A stretch of DNA of 64,000 nucleotides from Phaeosaccion multiseriatum (lineage: Eukaryota; Ochrophyta, other classes), in contig OZ218950.1 in NCBI GenBank assembly GCA_965112735.1, forward strand, positions 2,108,001-2,172,000, read 5' to 3'. Both the position numbers and the translations under genes were made by a program. Numbering within the stretch: position 1 is the stretch's first letter; each line of letters starts with the position of its first letter. This document shows positions 14,801 to 25,482 of the stretch, piece by piece. The notes beneath the pieces were generated by a model. The model had not been told where the DNA came from. It did no database searches and was given only the letters and a program-made list of their open reading frames with translations.

Positions 14801-16370
14801 ACGGCATCATCTACCACAGCACCTTTATCGGGCGGGCCTCGGCCAAGAACAAGGGACGGATTTCGAGGGTACTCGCTAACAAGTGCTCGATTGCGAGCCG
14901 GATAGACAGGTGGGTGGGAGAGGGAGAGAGGGATGGAGAGAGTTGGGTGGGTGAGGGTGGTGGCAAGGCAAGGTAGCCAACGAAGGAGAGGAAGAAGAAG
15001 CAACGCAGCACCCAAGGCAAAGATATGTATCTGGACATACTCCACCCCCCATTTCTCTCTCCTCCCCCTACCTTCCCCCACTCTCCACCTATCAAGCCCC
15101 CTCCCCGCCTCCCTGCCCCTTCAACTTCAACTTCAACCTTGAACCTTTCATCCTCGCACCCTGGCGAAACTAGGGGGTTCTATGCGTACGTCGCTATAAA
15201 GTGTCCCCCTTTGGCCCAGGCAGATAGACCCGTTCAAATATTTTGGACAGGGGCGAAGCATTTTCCTCGTGCAGTCGTTACGGCCCATCCGCGCCATGAT
15301 TGCCTCGTCGCTTCGGCAAATTCCCTCCCCTCCTCTCCTCTCTCTCGTCCTCTCTGCCCCTTCTCTCTTTCTCCCTCTCTCTCTCTCGTCGCCTTGATGT
15401 GTGCTAGCTAGCTGTGTCGCGTTTTTTGCCTCTCTTCCCTCTTCCTCTCCTTGCATCTTTTTCTTCACTCATCTCTTGTCCTGCCGTTTCATCCTCTCTA
15501 TCTCCTGTATGTGTGTGTGTTGCGAAAACAGCTTCATCGACGACCCCACAACGAAGTACGGCGACGAGCTCCGAGCCCAAGTCGAGGAGAGGCTCAACTT
15601 CTATGACACGGGAGAGGCACCTCGAAAGAATGTCGACGTGATGAAGGGAGTGAGCGACGCCTTGGCGCTGGACAGGGACGAGGATGAGGATAGTGACGCA
15701 GAGATGGGGGATGCGGAGGAGGTGGTGGTGAGCAAATCGGGCAAGAAGAAGAAGAAGGACAAGAAGGACAAGGGAGGAGCAGGTGGCCAGGAGGCTGAGG
15801 CTGGGGCGGACAAGAGCGCGAAGAAGAAGAAGAAGAAGCGAGCGAGGGAGGAGGGGACGGAGGAGGGGGGGTCGACGGAGGCGACGGTGAGTGGAAGGAG
15901 AGGAGGCAGGGGGGGTTGGGGGGCGGGAGGAGGGTGGAGAGAGGGAGAGAGAGAGAGAGAGAGAAAGAGGGAGGGAGGGAGAGGGTGGGCAGAGAGGGGG
16001 TTATGTTGCATCTTGTTCTTTCCGTTTTCCAATATCTGTTTCCTAAGCAGGAAGTCTCCTTCTCACCTGCCCCCTCAACGTGTGAAAATGTGCCTTAAAA
16101 ACGTGTCTTTCAAAACAGCCCGGCAAGACACCCAAGAAGAGCAAGAAAGACAAGACGCCAACAGCAGCACCACCAGCAGCAGCAGCATCAGCAGAGACGC
16201 CCGGGACCTCAAAGAAGGATAAGAGTGCCAAAAAGAGTGCCAAGAAAAGTGCCAAGAAAGATGCGGTAGCGGAGGAGCCGGTGGCAGCAGAAAAGAGTGT
16301 CAAGAAGGATAAGAGCGCAAAGAAGAAGGACAAGAGCGCGAAGAAGAAGGCCAAGGAAGGCACAGAGTAG
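11823..16370 (+). CDS. NOP56: NOP56, box C/D snoRNP core protein
   Basis: Ten exons (11823-11825, 12048-12272, 12515-12687, 12906-12981, 13503-13745, 14048-14188, 14353-14496, 14740-14909, 15532-15886, 16119-16370) give 593 residues, close to the usual length. The first coding exon is only the ATG. The N-terminal domain reads [12 protein letters not shown], the NOSIC/Nop region includes [12 protein letters not shown] and WYCWHFPEL, and the signature [20 protein letters not shown] with [18 protein letters not shown] binds the guide RNA complex. The tail is the expected Lys-Lys-Glu/Asp repeat. The protein pairs with NOP58, 15.5K/SNU13 and fibrillarin in the nucleolus to place 2'-O-methyl groups on rRNA. 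NOP58, its paralogue, is less likely because the N-terminus and length fit NOP56. Confidence 0.95.
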
Positions 16371-16979
16371 AGTCAGCACAAGCAAGGCCATGGAAGGCAC
16401 AGAGTAGCGCCAGCAGCGTACCACGGAGGGTTGCCCAACAGTATAGTATAGCGCAAATAGCACATAGTAGCGCAGGGCACTTCTAAAGGGCATGATGGAT
16501 GGAAGGAAAGGTGATAGAGCCGGGGCGGGGTAAGCGTGTGTATATTGTTTGCGTGAGGGCAACGGGCCGACGGAAGGGTGGGGAGGGCGAGGGGAGTCAA
16601 TAGTAGACGTCCCACCCACCCACCCACCCACCCACCCACCCGCCGCGTCCGCTTACTCTCCTCCTCGTTAAGAGTAACCACGGACCGAACAGACACCAGA
16701 AGCGCGATCGATTGGCGTAGTTCAGTGCGAGACTAACGTGAAAAAAGGAAGAGGAGTTTACTCATTTTGTTAAGCTTCCAAACTGAACTTGATGCCAACG
16801 AGGCCGGCGTTCCACGCGTCGTAGCGAGGACAACACGATGCGCACATTCAAACTCGCCAAGACTGTTGTTTGGGGTGGAGGGGGGGGGGGAGGTGTCTCT
16901 TACATATTATTTTCTTCACTGTTAGTAATATACTCAAACAAAATATAAGGAAGAGCTTCGGTTAGATGACAGGAGCAGC
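16371..16979. other. Convergent intergenic region
   Basis: Lies between the stop codons of NOP56 (+) and the ankyrin gene (-). It has a (CCCA)n run at 16611-16640 and an A/T-rich stretch at 16895-16950 that could serve 3'-end formation. No gene is seen. Confidence 0.6.
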
Positions 16980-19040
16980 TCATGCGTCCGTCCTTGCTCT
17001 CTTTCGCGAGGGCAGTCCTTCGCGATTAGCCCCTTCTCCTCCTTCTCCCCCTCCATCCTTCTCCTGCAGCTCAAAGCCGTACTCGCTCATCAGAGCCTTC
17101 ACCTCCCTCGACATGCTCTCCAGACAGAAGAAGTCCGCTGCCTGCAGGGCCTGCTTCGCTCTGACCTCGTCAAACAGCTTCGTGCGCTCCTTCCTCTTCC
17201 CACCACTGCTACTGCTACTGCTGCTGCTGCCGCCATCGCCACCAATCTCCTGCCTTTCTTTGCCTCTCCTCCTCTTCCCTGCTGACCCTGGCCTTGTCGT
17301 CAGCAGCTCCTCCACGCTGCCCGTGGTGACGAACTTGACCACAGCTTCAAAGCCCTCCTCGGTAAAGCCCACCCCATCATACTCCAGCTCCACCTCCTTC
17401 CTCTTGCCCTTACTTTTGCCCTTTCCCTTCCCGCTGCCCATGAAGCCGCGCTTGGCGGGGTCCAGTATCGTGGAGAGAATGCCCGCTGGCGAGGAGCGGT
17501 CGCTGGTGCTCGGAGAACGTTCTCCTCCTCCTTCCTTGACCTTCTCCATGAGCTGCTCCACCAGCGGGATGCTCAAAGCGTACAGCTTCTCTCCCTTCGC
17601 ACCGCTCACTTTGTCTACCAGTCGTACATCAACTTCCTCACCGCTGCCGCCCAGCATGGAGTAATGTTCTGCTACGGTGTCGAACCTGTCCGCGACAGCA
17701 TCTCGCTCCCCTCTGGCCTTGTTGAGAAACGAGGCAATGACCCCACTGAAGCCGCTCTGTGCAGCCAAATCCAAGACCTTCGCGTCCACAGCAGCCCCCA
17801 TCTTGAGGAGAAACGTGGCCACCTTCTCGCGGTCCTCCTTGCTTCCTGCTTCAGTTTCGAAACTCTCCAGCGTCTCTGACATGTCTTCTTCATCAGGATG
17901 CACGCACGCCATCAACGGGCTTTGCTCGGTGTCCGTGAGAGCATCGATCTCAGCCCGTGCCTCCACCAGCAGATAGACATCCTCGATGCTGCCCAAAGCG
18001 GCGGCCATATGCAGGGGTGTCACTGCAGTTATGTCCTTCACCTTGACAGACGCACCAGCCCGTATGAGCTCGGCAACGACCTTCGCGTGACCCTTGGATA
18101 CCGCCCCGAAGAGGGGTGTGCTACCATTATCATCAGCCAAGTCCAGGGACGCGCCACGGTGAATGAGATCCTTCGCACACGACAAATGTCCAAAGCAGCA
18201 AGCAGTATAAAGCGGCGTCTTCATATGATTGTCTCTGGAATCAAGCTGCAAACCTTCCTCTAGCAACAAGGGGATGCACTGCTCGTTGCCACTCTGCGCG
18301 ATGAGGTGCAGGAGGCTACTGCCAATGTCCGTCTTGACGTTCACATCGGCGCCGCTCTTGAGCAGCAAAGGCAGGCTGTCCCTCCTCCCTCTCGCATCCC
18401 CATTCTCCCCCATGCATAAGACCTGGGCTGCCGTGCGATCTTCGCTGTTCTTCTCATTTGGGTCGGCCCTCGCCTTGAGCAGCAGCTTCACACACTCAGA
18501 GCTCCCTTTGGCGGCTGCCTGATGCAGAGCCTCGCTGCCCGCCGCTACTGCTCCATGCCGTAGCAAGTACCACACGATGAGGGTGTGACCTCTAGCAGCA
18601 GCACGGGAGAGAGGAGACCATCCATCTTTGCATTTCCCGTTGACATCTACACCCGCCTCCACCAGCCCCTTGACCAGGCCAAAGTTCCCCTCCAAAGCAG
18701 CATAGTACAGGGGCGTTCGACCACTGCGAACACCAGCATGACGACGTTTAGTAGAGATGTCCAAGCCGCACTTCTGCATCAACCTCACGCTATCCAGCAT
18801 GTCCATGCCCCTCTCTTCGGAGCAGTGCGCTTTCTCACCCTTCGTGTACATTCTGGGCAGGGCATGGAGGGGGGTGTAGCCCTTATTCTTTGAGGCGTTG
18901 AGATCAACTGCAAACAAGACGGCCTTGAGCAGGAGAAGGAGATGCTTTGTGCTGCTGCCCCAGCCCGCCGCCTCCCTCTCCTTGGCGCGCTCATACCACT
19001 CGTCTACATGAGCCGCAGTCTCTTCCCAACGTTCAGGCAT
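16980..19040 (-). CDS. Ankyrin-repeat protein, intronless
   Basis: One uninterrupted frame of 686 residues, unusual in this intron-rich window. Starting near residue 50 there are about ten ankyrin repeats with the TPLH/TPL and LL-x-x-GA signatures, such as SGRTPLYYAALEGNFGLV, NGSTPLFGAVSKGHAKVV and VTPLHMAAALGSIEDV. The C-terminal 250 residues have no repeats. They hold a lysine/glycine cluster (GKGKGKSKGKRKE), a Ser/Gly run and a final basic SRKRARTDA that may be a nuclear signal. Ankyrin stacks bind other proteins, so no substrate can be named. Lack of introns could mean retroposition; the coding frame is intact. The start is 140 bp from the divergent oxygenase gene. Confidence 0.88.
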   Translation of the reverse strand: MPERWEETAAHVDEWYERAKEREAAGWGSSTKHLLLLLKAVLFAVDLNASKNKGYTPLHALPRMYTKGEKAHCSEERGMDMLDSVRLMQKCGLDISTKRRHAGVRSGRTPLYYAALEGNFGLVKGLVEAGVDVNGKCKDGWSPLSRAAARGHTLIVWYLLRHGAVAAGSEALHQAAAKGSSECVKLLLKARADPNEKNSEDRTAAQVLCMGENGDARGRRDSLPLLLKSGADVNVKTDIGSSLLHLIAQSGNEQCIPLLLEEGLQLDSRDNHMKTPLYTACCFGHLSCAKDLIHRGASLDLADDNGSTPLFGAVSKGHAKVVAELIRAGASVKVKDITAVTPLHMAAALGSIEDVYLLVEARAEIDALTDTEQSPLMACVHPDEEDMSETLESFETEAGSKEDREKVATFLLKMGAAVDAKVLDLAAQSGFSGVIASFLNKARGERDAVADRFDTVAEHYSMLGGSGEEVDVRLVDKVSGAKGEKLYALSIPLVEQLMEKVKEGGGERSPSTSDRSSPAGILSTILDPAKRGFMGSGKGKGKSKGKRKEVELEYDGVGFTEEGFEAVVKFVTTGSVEELLTTRPGSAGKRRRGKERQEIGGDGGSSSSSSSSGGKRKERTKLFDEVRAKQALQAADFFCLESMSREVKALMSEYGFELQEKDGGGEGGEGANREGLPSRKRARTDA

Positions 19041-19180
19041 TTTGTGTTTTGTTGTGTTCGGCTATGAGGAGCCGGGATGAGATTTGAAATCCGATGGGAT
19101 GGTAGCGGATGGCACCCATGCTCCTTTCTGATGCCGCCTTCCCCTCTTTTGTGCGTTGTGTTTGCGCTTGCGCCCCCTAG
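19041..19180. promoter_or_regulatory. 140-bp divergent promoter, ankyrin / oxygenase
   Basis: The two ATGs face away from each other with only 140 bp between them, so both promoters and leaders must share it. No TATA box is clear. The segment includes gatgggatggtagcggatgg, a local purine repeat. Confidence 0.5.
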
Positions 19181-21963
19181 ATGTTCCCAATGCATCTGAT
19201 GATGCTTTTGAGTTCTTGGCTCGCGTCCCTCACGGTGAGTGTGGCCTTCTGCCCAAGCACCGTGCTCACACATGTTGCAGCAACGCGAGGAGGAGGGGCG
19301 TCTCTCTCGTCAACAACAACCGATGCTCGCCATCCAGCAGCAGCAGGTTCTGCCAACGGACTAATCGCGGCTCACCGAGAAGATCTCGAAGCCAGGATTG
19401 CAGAGGCCATTGCGGACAAGCGAGGTCTGGAGGGCGACGTCGCAACAGACGGTACGACACCTCATGTCTCCCCACTTCATAATAGCTCGTACTAATGCTT
19501 TGCCTACTGGCCTGTTCCTGCTGTTGATGAAGCGCAGGCGTGTACATTTCCCTGGACGATCTAGAGTCCGAGCTGGACTTCCACCAGCAGCAGCAGCTGG
19601 AGGAGGATGGGGGGGAGGGCCGTAGAAGTGGTGGCGGCGGTGGCGGCGGCATTGGCGGCCCCTTCAGCGAGCTTCTCTGCTCCGCCCTCGAGCAACAGCA
19701 TATGGTCACTATCACCCTCGGGCGTGACTCGCCGCTGCCCCGACTGTGGAGCGCGCTGCAGCACTTCTTCGCCCTGGCCTCTTCCGCCGACAAAATGTGT
19801 GTTTTAGTAGAGAGCAGGCTTCGTTTAGGCGATGTTGTGATTAGAAGCACTCGATGTTCGTCTTCGGACCCATATTGGTTAAGGTCTTGCTGCTGCTATG
19901 CCTTAGGGGGGGGGGTTGGCGGGGGTTGTCTCTCTTTCCACTGCTTGCTGATTTCTGCGTGCGCAGCGGTTGCCAGAGGCACGTTGCGAGAAAGGGAAGG
20001 GCCATGTATGGAATGAGTTGAAATGAATGGATCTGAAGTGGGGGCGCTACTGACGGCTCGAGCTCTTCGCACTTATCTGGGTGTCGTCTCTCTGACCCTC
20101 TCTTCCCTCTCCTCCTCCTCCTCCTACTACTACTACTACTTCTGCTACTACTAACACTCTACTACTACTACTACCACTACTACTTGTGCTGCTCCCGAAA
20201 CAACATACAGGGCGGCAATGGGGAGCCTCCAAGAGGGGCACGGCTTCGGCTACGTCAACCTTGAAGGAAATGAGTTCGTGGAAACCATGATGATGTACCC
20301 GCAGAGGTGAGCAAGGAGAAGGTTCAATTATGTATGACACTAGAGAGACAAAAGGGGGCGAGGTTGGGAGGGCGAGGACCGACCCCCAACCGCACGAGGG
20401 AGCTGAGGATAGAACAAAGCGCTGCTTTTGCTTCCCTTCTAGAGCGGGATCTCCACTGCTGAGCAGCATCCCACCCCTCCTCCTCCCCATCTCCCTCCCT
20501 TCCCTTCCCCTCCCTTCCACCCACCCACCCACCCATCCATCCACCCAGGTTGTTGCCCCTTGCCGCCCGCATGAGTGAGCTTGTGCCAGAGCTGCCCCAG
20601 GCAGTTACAGAAGCGCGTCTCGAGATGGCCCGAGTGGCCAAGTGTGTGGTCAGTATCGCAGCCCTGCAGGCAGGTTTAGAACCCGCGACGCTGCTCCGGC
20701 TCATGGACCCCGCAGATGGTTCGCTGGACGAGAACGCGGAGAGTGTGCTGCGTCTCTGCTGCTACCGCTCCAATTCCTCCAGTTCAGGCACCGAAGGGTC
20801 TGCTGCTGCCGCTACATCTCCTGCTGGAAATGGTGGTGGTGGTGCTGCTGCTGCTGATGGTCGCGACGAGGGGGAGGAAGAAGGGAAGCGGAACAGGAAG
20901 GTGACTTCTGTGGCCTTCGGGGCGCATACAGAGTGAGTCGAAGAAGAGAGAGAGAGGGGGGGGGGGGGGAGTTGAAGGAGAGAGCGCGCGCGAGAGAGAG
21001 AGACAGAGAGAAAGAGAGAATTGTGGTATGCCATTGCGTTCATGCCCCACTGCCTGATGTCTGTGAATCCCTCTTGTCCTCCTCATTCGTGTGAGCTCAG
21101 AGCCTCTTGTCACTGATTTGAATCCATCGATTTTGATCAAATCGAGGTATCTAATCAACTCAAACTGAACCTGAACCACCCCACCACACACGTCCTCCAC
21201 GCACCCGTCTGTCGGTACCCCCCTCCTCCCCTTGTCCCTCTCCCTTCCTCCCTCCTCCCCTCCCCCGGCCCCGCCCCTCGGCCCTTCCATCTCCATCTAT
21301 CGCCATCTGTGAATGTGAAGCACCACCTTTGTCACCATGGTGCCGTGCTCAAGCGTGGCGGGACTGGAGATCCACGGCGCGTCTCTGACTGCGGGCTCTG
21401 CAGAGAGCTCCGAGAAGGGCTCGTCTACCTCCAATACGAAGGAGAGCAGCGGCAGTCATATGGGCAGCAGCAGCAGTGGTAGCGGCGGCGGCGAGAAGCA
21501 TTGGATCAGACCCGAAGCCGCGGCCGCCGCCCAACGAGGCCCGTCCGTGGTGGTGATGAGCGGGGAGCTGCTGCAAGTCTTCACGGCAGGCCGAATGAGG
21601 GCGGCGGTACACAGGCACGTAACCGGACCTTGTAGACGGTACACTGCACACTGTACTGGACCTTACATACACCCGTATATGTATTTATACCCCTCCCTTT
21701 CCTCTCTGTTCTCTCCTTTCTTCCTCTCCTTCAGGGTCGTACACACGTCGTCCGTGCAGTCGCGCATGAGTGCCCCTCTGCTTGTGCGGGGGAGGATGGA
21801 TACCCTACTGCGCTCCTCCTCCTCCTCCTCCTCCTCCCCGGAGCCCCTCTCTGCATCGTCAAACAACACTGCCGCAGCGGTGGATCTCTCCGCGATGGCA
21901 GTGGAAGGCTGGACTGTGAAGGCTGTGCATGAATCACTCAACGCTTCTCTGAAGAAGGGCTGA
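19181..21963 (+). CDS. Plastid-type 2-oxoglutarate/Fe(II) oxygenase
   Basis: Six exons (19181-19451, 19538-19796, 20211-20306, 20549-20932, 21321-21638, 21735-21963) join in phase to 518 residues. The N-terminus is hydrophobic and ends SVAFCPS, a plastid bipartite signal. The iron site HTD (residues 335-337) is created across the fourth intron: GAHT is in exon 4 and the Asp codon is split. The distal His is in RAAVHRH (434 or 436), and the Arg-x-Ser that holds 2-oxoglutarate is SRMSAP (about 455). The match HTDTTFVT with SSVAGLEI is typical of the isopenicillin-N-synthase-like family. The substrate cannot be inferred. The last intron is 96 nt, a multiple of three without a stop, so its retention would not break the frame. 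Confidence 0.87.
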
Positions 21964-22083
21964 TCCGGCTCCATGCTGGCGGGGTGTGGTGTGATGAGTC
22001 AACTCAAGACTCGGGCCTGTGTAGGACGAAGGAACGAGGGAACGAAGGCGGAGCATAGCAAGTGGGTCACCAGCACCACCACC

Positions 22084-22121
<38 letters not shown>

Positions 22122-24013
22122 GCAACAGCAGTTGGTGGTACAACCAGCAGCAGCAGCAGCGGCCCCCAGATGGCAGTGTATGGCAGAGAGGGAATTCGAA
22201 TTCGTTTGTTTTTCGAGAGTTTGTGCTTGCAGAGCCCTCGTGGTTAGGGAAAATGGCGGAGGCTGCCCACCCCAGCACACTGGGCTGGGCACATGGGCAT
22301 ACATGGGTACCGACCGACCTACCCGGCTGGACAAGTTGGAGCTTCGGAAGGGCGTACGTCGTCGCCAACCATGATGATCCCATGGCGGAAACCCTCGTCG
22401 ACAAGGGTACCTGCTGTGGACGGTTGGGGCTTGGGAGGGAGAGGGGGTGCTTTGCTTTGGGAGGGCTCTGAAACGTCTCTGAAACGTCTAATCACTCGAG
22501 GACTCGAGGAGGTGTCATGAGCATGGCGTCCCTAGTGGCAGTCCCTAGTGTCAGGCTACATCCCCATGTGACCTAGTTTGGGTCTGTGGTTGGGCCCCTT
22601 TGGCCAAGTGCAGCGGCGAGAAGCGAGGCGACTGACGGACGGACTGACTGACTGGACTGAGTGACTGACTGGACTGACTGACTGACAGACGGCCGCCTTT
22701 CTCTCTCTTGGGAGGGAGGATGTGGGCCCCACTCGCGGTCGCTGCGCCATCTCACTACCGATACATGGTAACCACTCACTGGGCCACTCACTGGGTTTCG
22801 GCCTACGGCCGGCCGGAGGGGCGAGCATCATCATCATATTTATAATATATTATAATTATATATATATATATATTGTATTATATATATAATATAATATATA
22901 TCATCATCACCATCATCAGTTGGGAGTGGGGCACATCCGACGCAAGGAGGGTCCACACAGACTTTACCTTACTTTGGCCACCTTGCGAAACTACCTTTCT
23001 CTTCTCTTTTCATGTGTCGAGGGGGTGTCCGCACACATACCTTGCGACAAAACCTTACTATTGTACTTTCTTGTTGGTAACTGTCGAGGGGGGGTGTTCC
23101 CCACCCAACACTCATTGAACAGCTTGGGGGGGGGGGGATCAGAGGTGCTGAAATCAAAACAAAAAATCAAAATATTGGATACATTTTTTTTTTTTAATTG
23201 GAGGAACTGGCACTGCTATATTAAAAAGCAAAAAAGAAAAAGAAAAGCATGTGTACATGAGAGGCCAAGGTGGCTTTGTCTGTCCGCAGACCCCACCGTC
23301 TGCCCGCCCCCCCACCCCTCCCCATACAAAAAAAAAAGTTAATAAAAAGGATCCCCCCCGCATAAAAGACTCGCACCAAACAACAATACAAGTACCCTCT
23401 CTGGACTCTCTGGAAACGTCGACTTTGCCCTGCGGACACATTGAAACGTCGAGTTTTCCCTGCCGACGCACTGCATCGTGGATATGGACGTCAGACGTCA
23501 CACACATCAACAGATGTGTCACCTCCCCCCTCCGTACTCACACCAACCGAACCTATCGATACCCCTTCTCCCGTCTCGCATGGACGAGATGGGAGGGAAG
23601 GATACAGATACAGACATTCGACTCCCCTCCGCTGTCCAACTCTACCGCCTCACCACCCCTCCCCTTTGCTGTGGGCACTATACACAAATGCCACTCAACA
23701 CGGGCATAGATTACAAAGCCCTCCCCCCCTCCCCCCCCACTCCCTCCCCCCTACCCCCGTTCTCCACCCCCTTCCCAAGATGACCATCCACATCCATCAT
23801 CCACCCCAGAAGGCCCATGTATCTTCTCTGAAAGAACCTTCTGGTGTGAACAATGTGTGGACGCCGACCTTCTCGGATGTGTGGACGCCGAGAGGGGGTG
23901 GCGAGGGGCGGCGGCTGTGGCGCATCCACCCAACTCTGTCGCCCAAGATGTCACTCCCCAACGATCCACACCCCCTGTATCCGCCCCAGAAGCTCACACT
24001 CACAATCTATCGG
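21964..24013. other. Convergent intergenic region, 2 kb
   Basis: Between the stop codons of the oxygenase (+) and the DUF1415-like gene (-). It holds a (CAG)n tract at 22087-22130, an A/T-rich alternating tract at 22836-22905 flanked by atcatc repeats, GACT repeats near 22625-22690, and a poly-T/A stretch at 23183-23250. Open frames here are compositionally odd and have no family signature. I see no gene. Confidence 0.6.
22836..22905. repeat. A/T-rich alternating tract
   Basis: About 70 bp of alternating A and T (tatataatat...), flanked by atcatcatc on both sides, in otherwise GC-rich DNA. It can fold as a cruciform and is a weak candidate for a 3'-end or unwinding element. Confidence 0.8.
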
Positions 24014-25270
24014 CTATCGGCCCCCAGGCAGGCTCCCTGCACCCTCTGCACCCACTGCACCCTCGCTTCCCTTCAAGCCGTGATACCGCAGATGAATGGT
24101 GGGGAAGGGCGTCATGCGGAAGGAGGAGGAAGCGGCGGAGCTCTTGTCCTCAGGAGGCCCTGCAAGGCCCAGGGGGTGGAAGACTTCGATGCTCACGTCG
24201 TCGGACATGGGGAGTTGTTGCAGCGTTCTGGGGGAGGGAAGGAGGGGAGGGGAGGGAGGGGAGGGGAGGGAAGGAGGGGAGGGGAGGGAGGGAGGGGAGA
24301 GAGAGAGGGAGGGAGGGAGGGAGGGAGGGAGGGAGGGAGAGAGAGAGGGAGACTGTGAGGAGGGGAGCTGGCTTCGCTTCGCAACGCATAAAATAAGGGC
24401 GCTGCTTTTATCAACATTACTGGTACCTACAAACACACACACACATATATATACACATACACATACACACACAAACAAATACACCCGCCAACCACACACA
24501 CACACAAACCAACCACACACACACGCACACACCTGCGCAGAGTGTCTCCGAAGCGCTGAAACGCCTTGGCATCAGTCATACAGAAGTCCGGCGTAACGAG
24601 AAGGGTGCTGTGGCAAGGCAAGTGGTCCGTCATGCTGCTGTCGCTCTCGTCAAAGGGCACGGCACAGCCCTGCTCAACGGCCCGATTGACGAGGTCGGCC
24701 GTGGCCTCCCACACGTCTGCATACACCTTCTCTGCCTCGGCGGCGCGTACGATGGAGAACTCTCCCACCATGCCCATCATTCGCACCATGGCACCTGTTT
24801 CGGGGGGGTGTAGCAGTATGTCAATGGATGGGTGTAGTATGTCAATGGATGGGTGGGGGGCGAGAAGAGAAGAATGCACGTGGAAGAATGAGTAGCGAGA
24901 GAAAGCGAGACAAAGAGAAGAAGAGTTAGAACGACAAGAGAGAAGGACAGATTAAAAAAAAGCAGAGACAAGAGACAAGAGGCAAGCGCCGCACACACGC
25001 ACCTGCAGCGGTGGGATTGCGCTTCTCCTCCGCCTCCTGCTGCGCCTCCTCCAGAGTCTGCTTGAGCCATTTCTGAGTCATGGCCAAGATCTCGTACGAG
25101 CTGTCGGGCACTGCTTGAGTCAGGGCCCTCGCTGCTTGGCTCTGGGCCTTCGCACTCTTCCGAGAGGAAGGCTTGTTGGAGCCAGCTCCGGCTCTCGTTC
25201 CAGCAGTTGGTGATACCGCAGCGCCAGGAGCGATCCCCTCCGGGCCGCTGCGGAGTGTGGCTTTGTTCAT
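24014..25270 (-). CDS. DUF1415-like protein, downstream unit
   Basis: Three exons (25003-25270, 24533-24794, 24014-24227) join in phase to 247 residues. The core STLLVTPDF, an amphipathic helix FQRFGDTLRR, then SIEVFHPLG and MTPFPTIHLRY, matches the order of DUF1415 proteins (a TLLVHP-type strand, an FHP motif, then an SPYPTLHL-type end). The function of that family is unknown. There is no targeting signal at this ATG. An acceptor at 25298 would let the reading frame continue upstream in phase (PVYLDPTPT before the Met), which would join it to the neighbouring unit. Separate genes and one gene are both possible. The intron before exon 2 carries two copies of a tagtatgtcaatgg motif. Confidence 0.62.
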
Positions 25271-25482
25271 TGTCGGCGTCGGGTCAAGGTAGACGGGCTG
25301 TTGCGTTCATTCACACACACACATGCCCGCATATATATACGTATGTACATACAAGGGGGGGGGTGAGTTAAAAGAAATCAAAAGCGCAGCAGCACAGCAG
25401 TTCCTTCCACATCAAAATGACACAATCGAATCGGAATTGCCGGTCATGAGTCAGGGTTCTGTCTCCCCGAAGAAGTGACGCC

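Noticed and set aside
22838-22905. A/T-rich tract as a centromere or replication origin
   Set aside because: Only 70 bp and isolated; nothing else supports either role.
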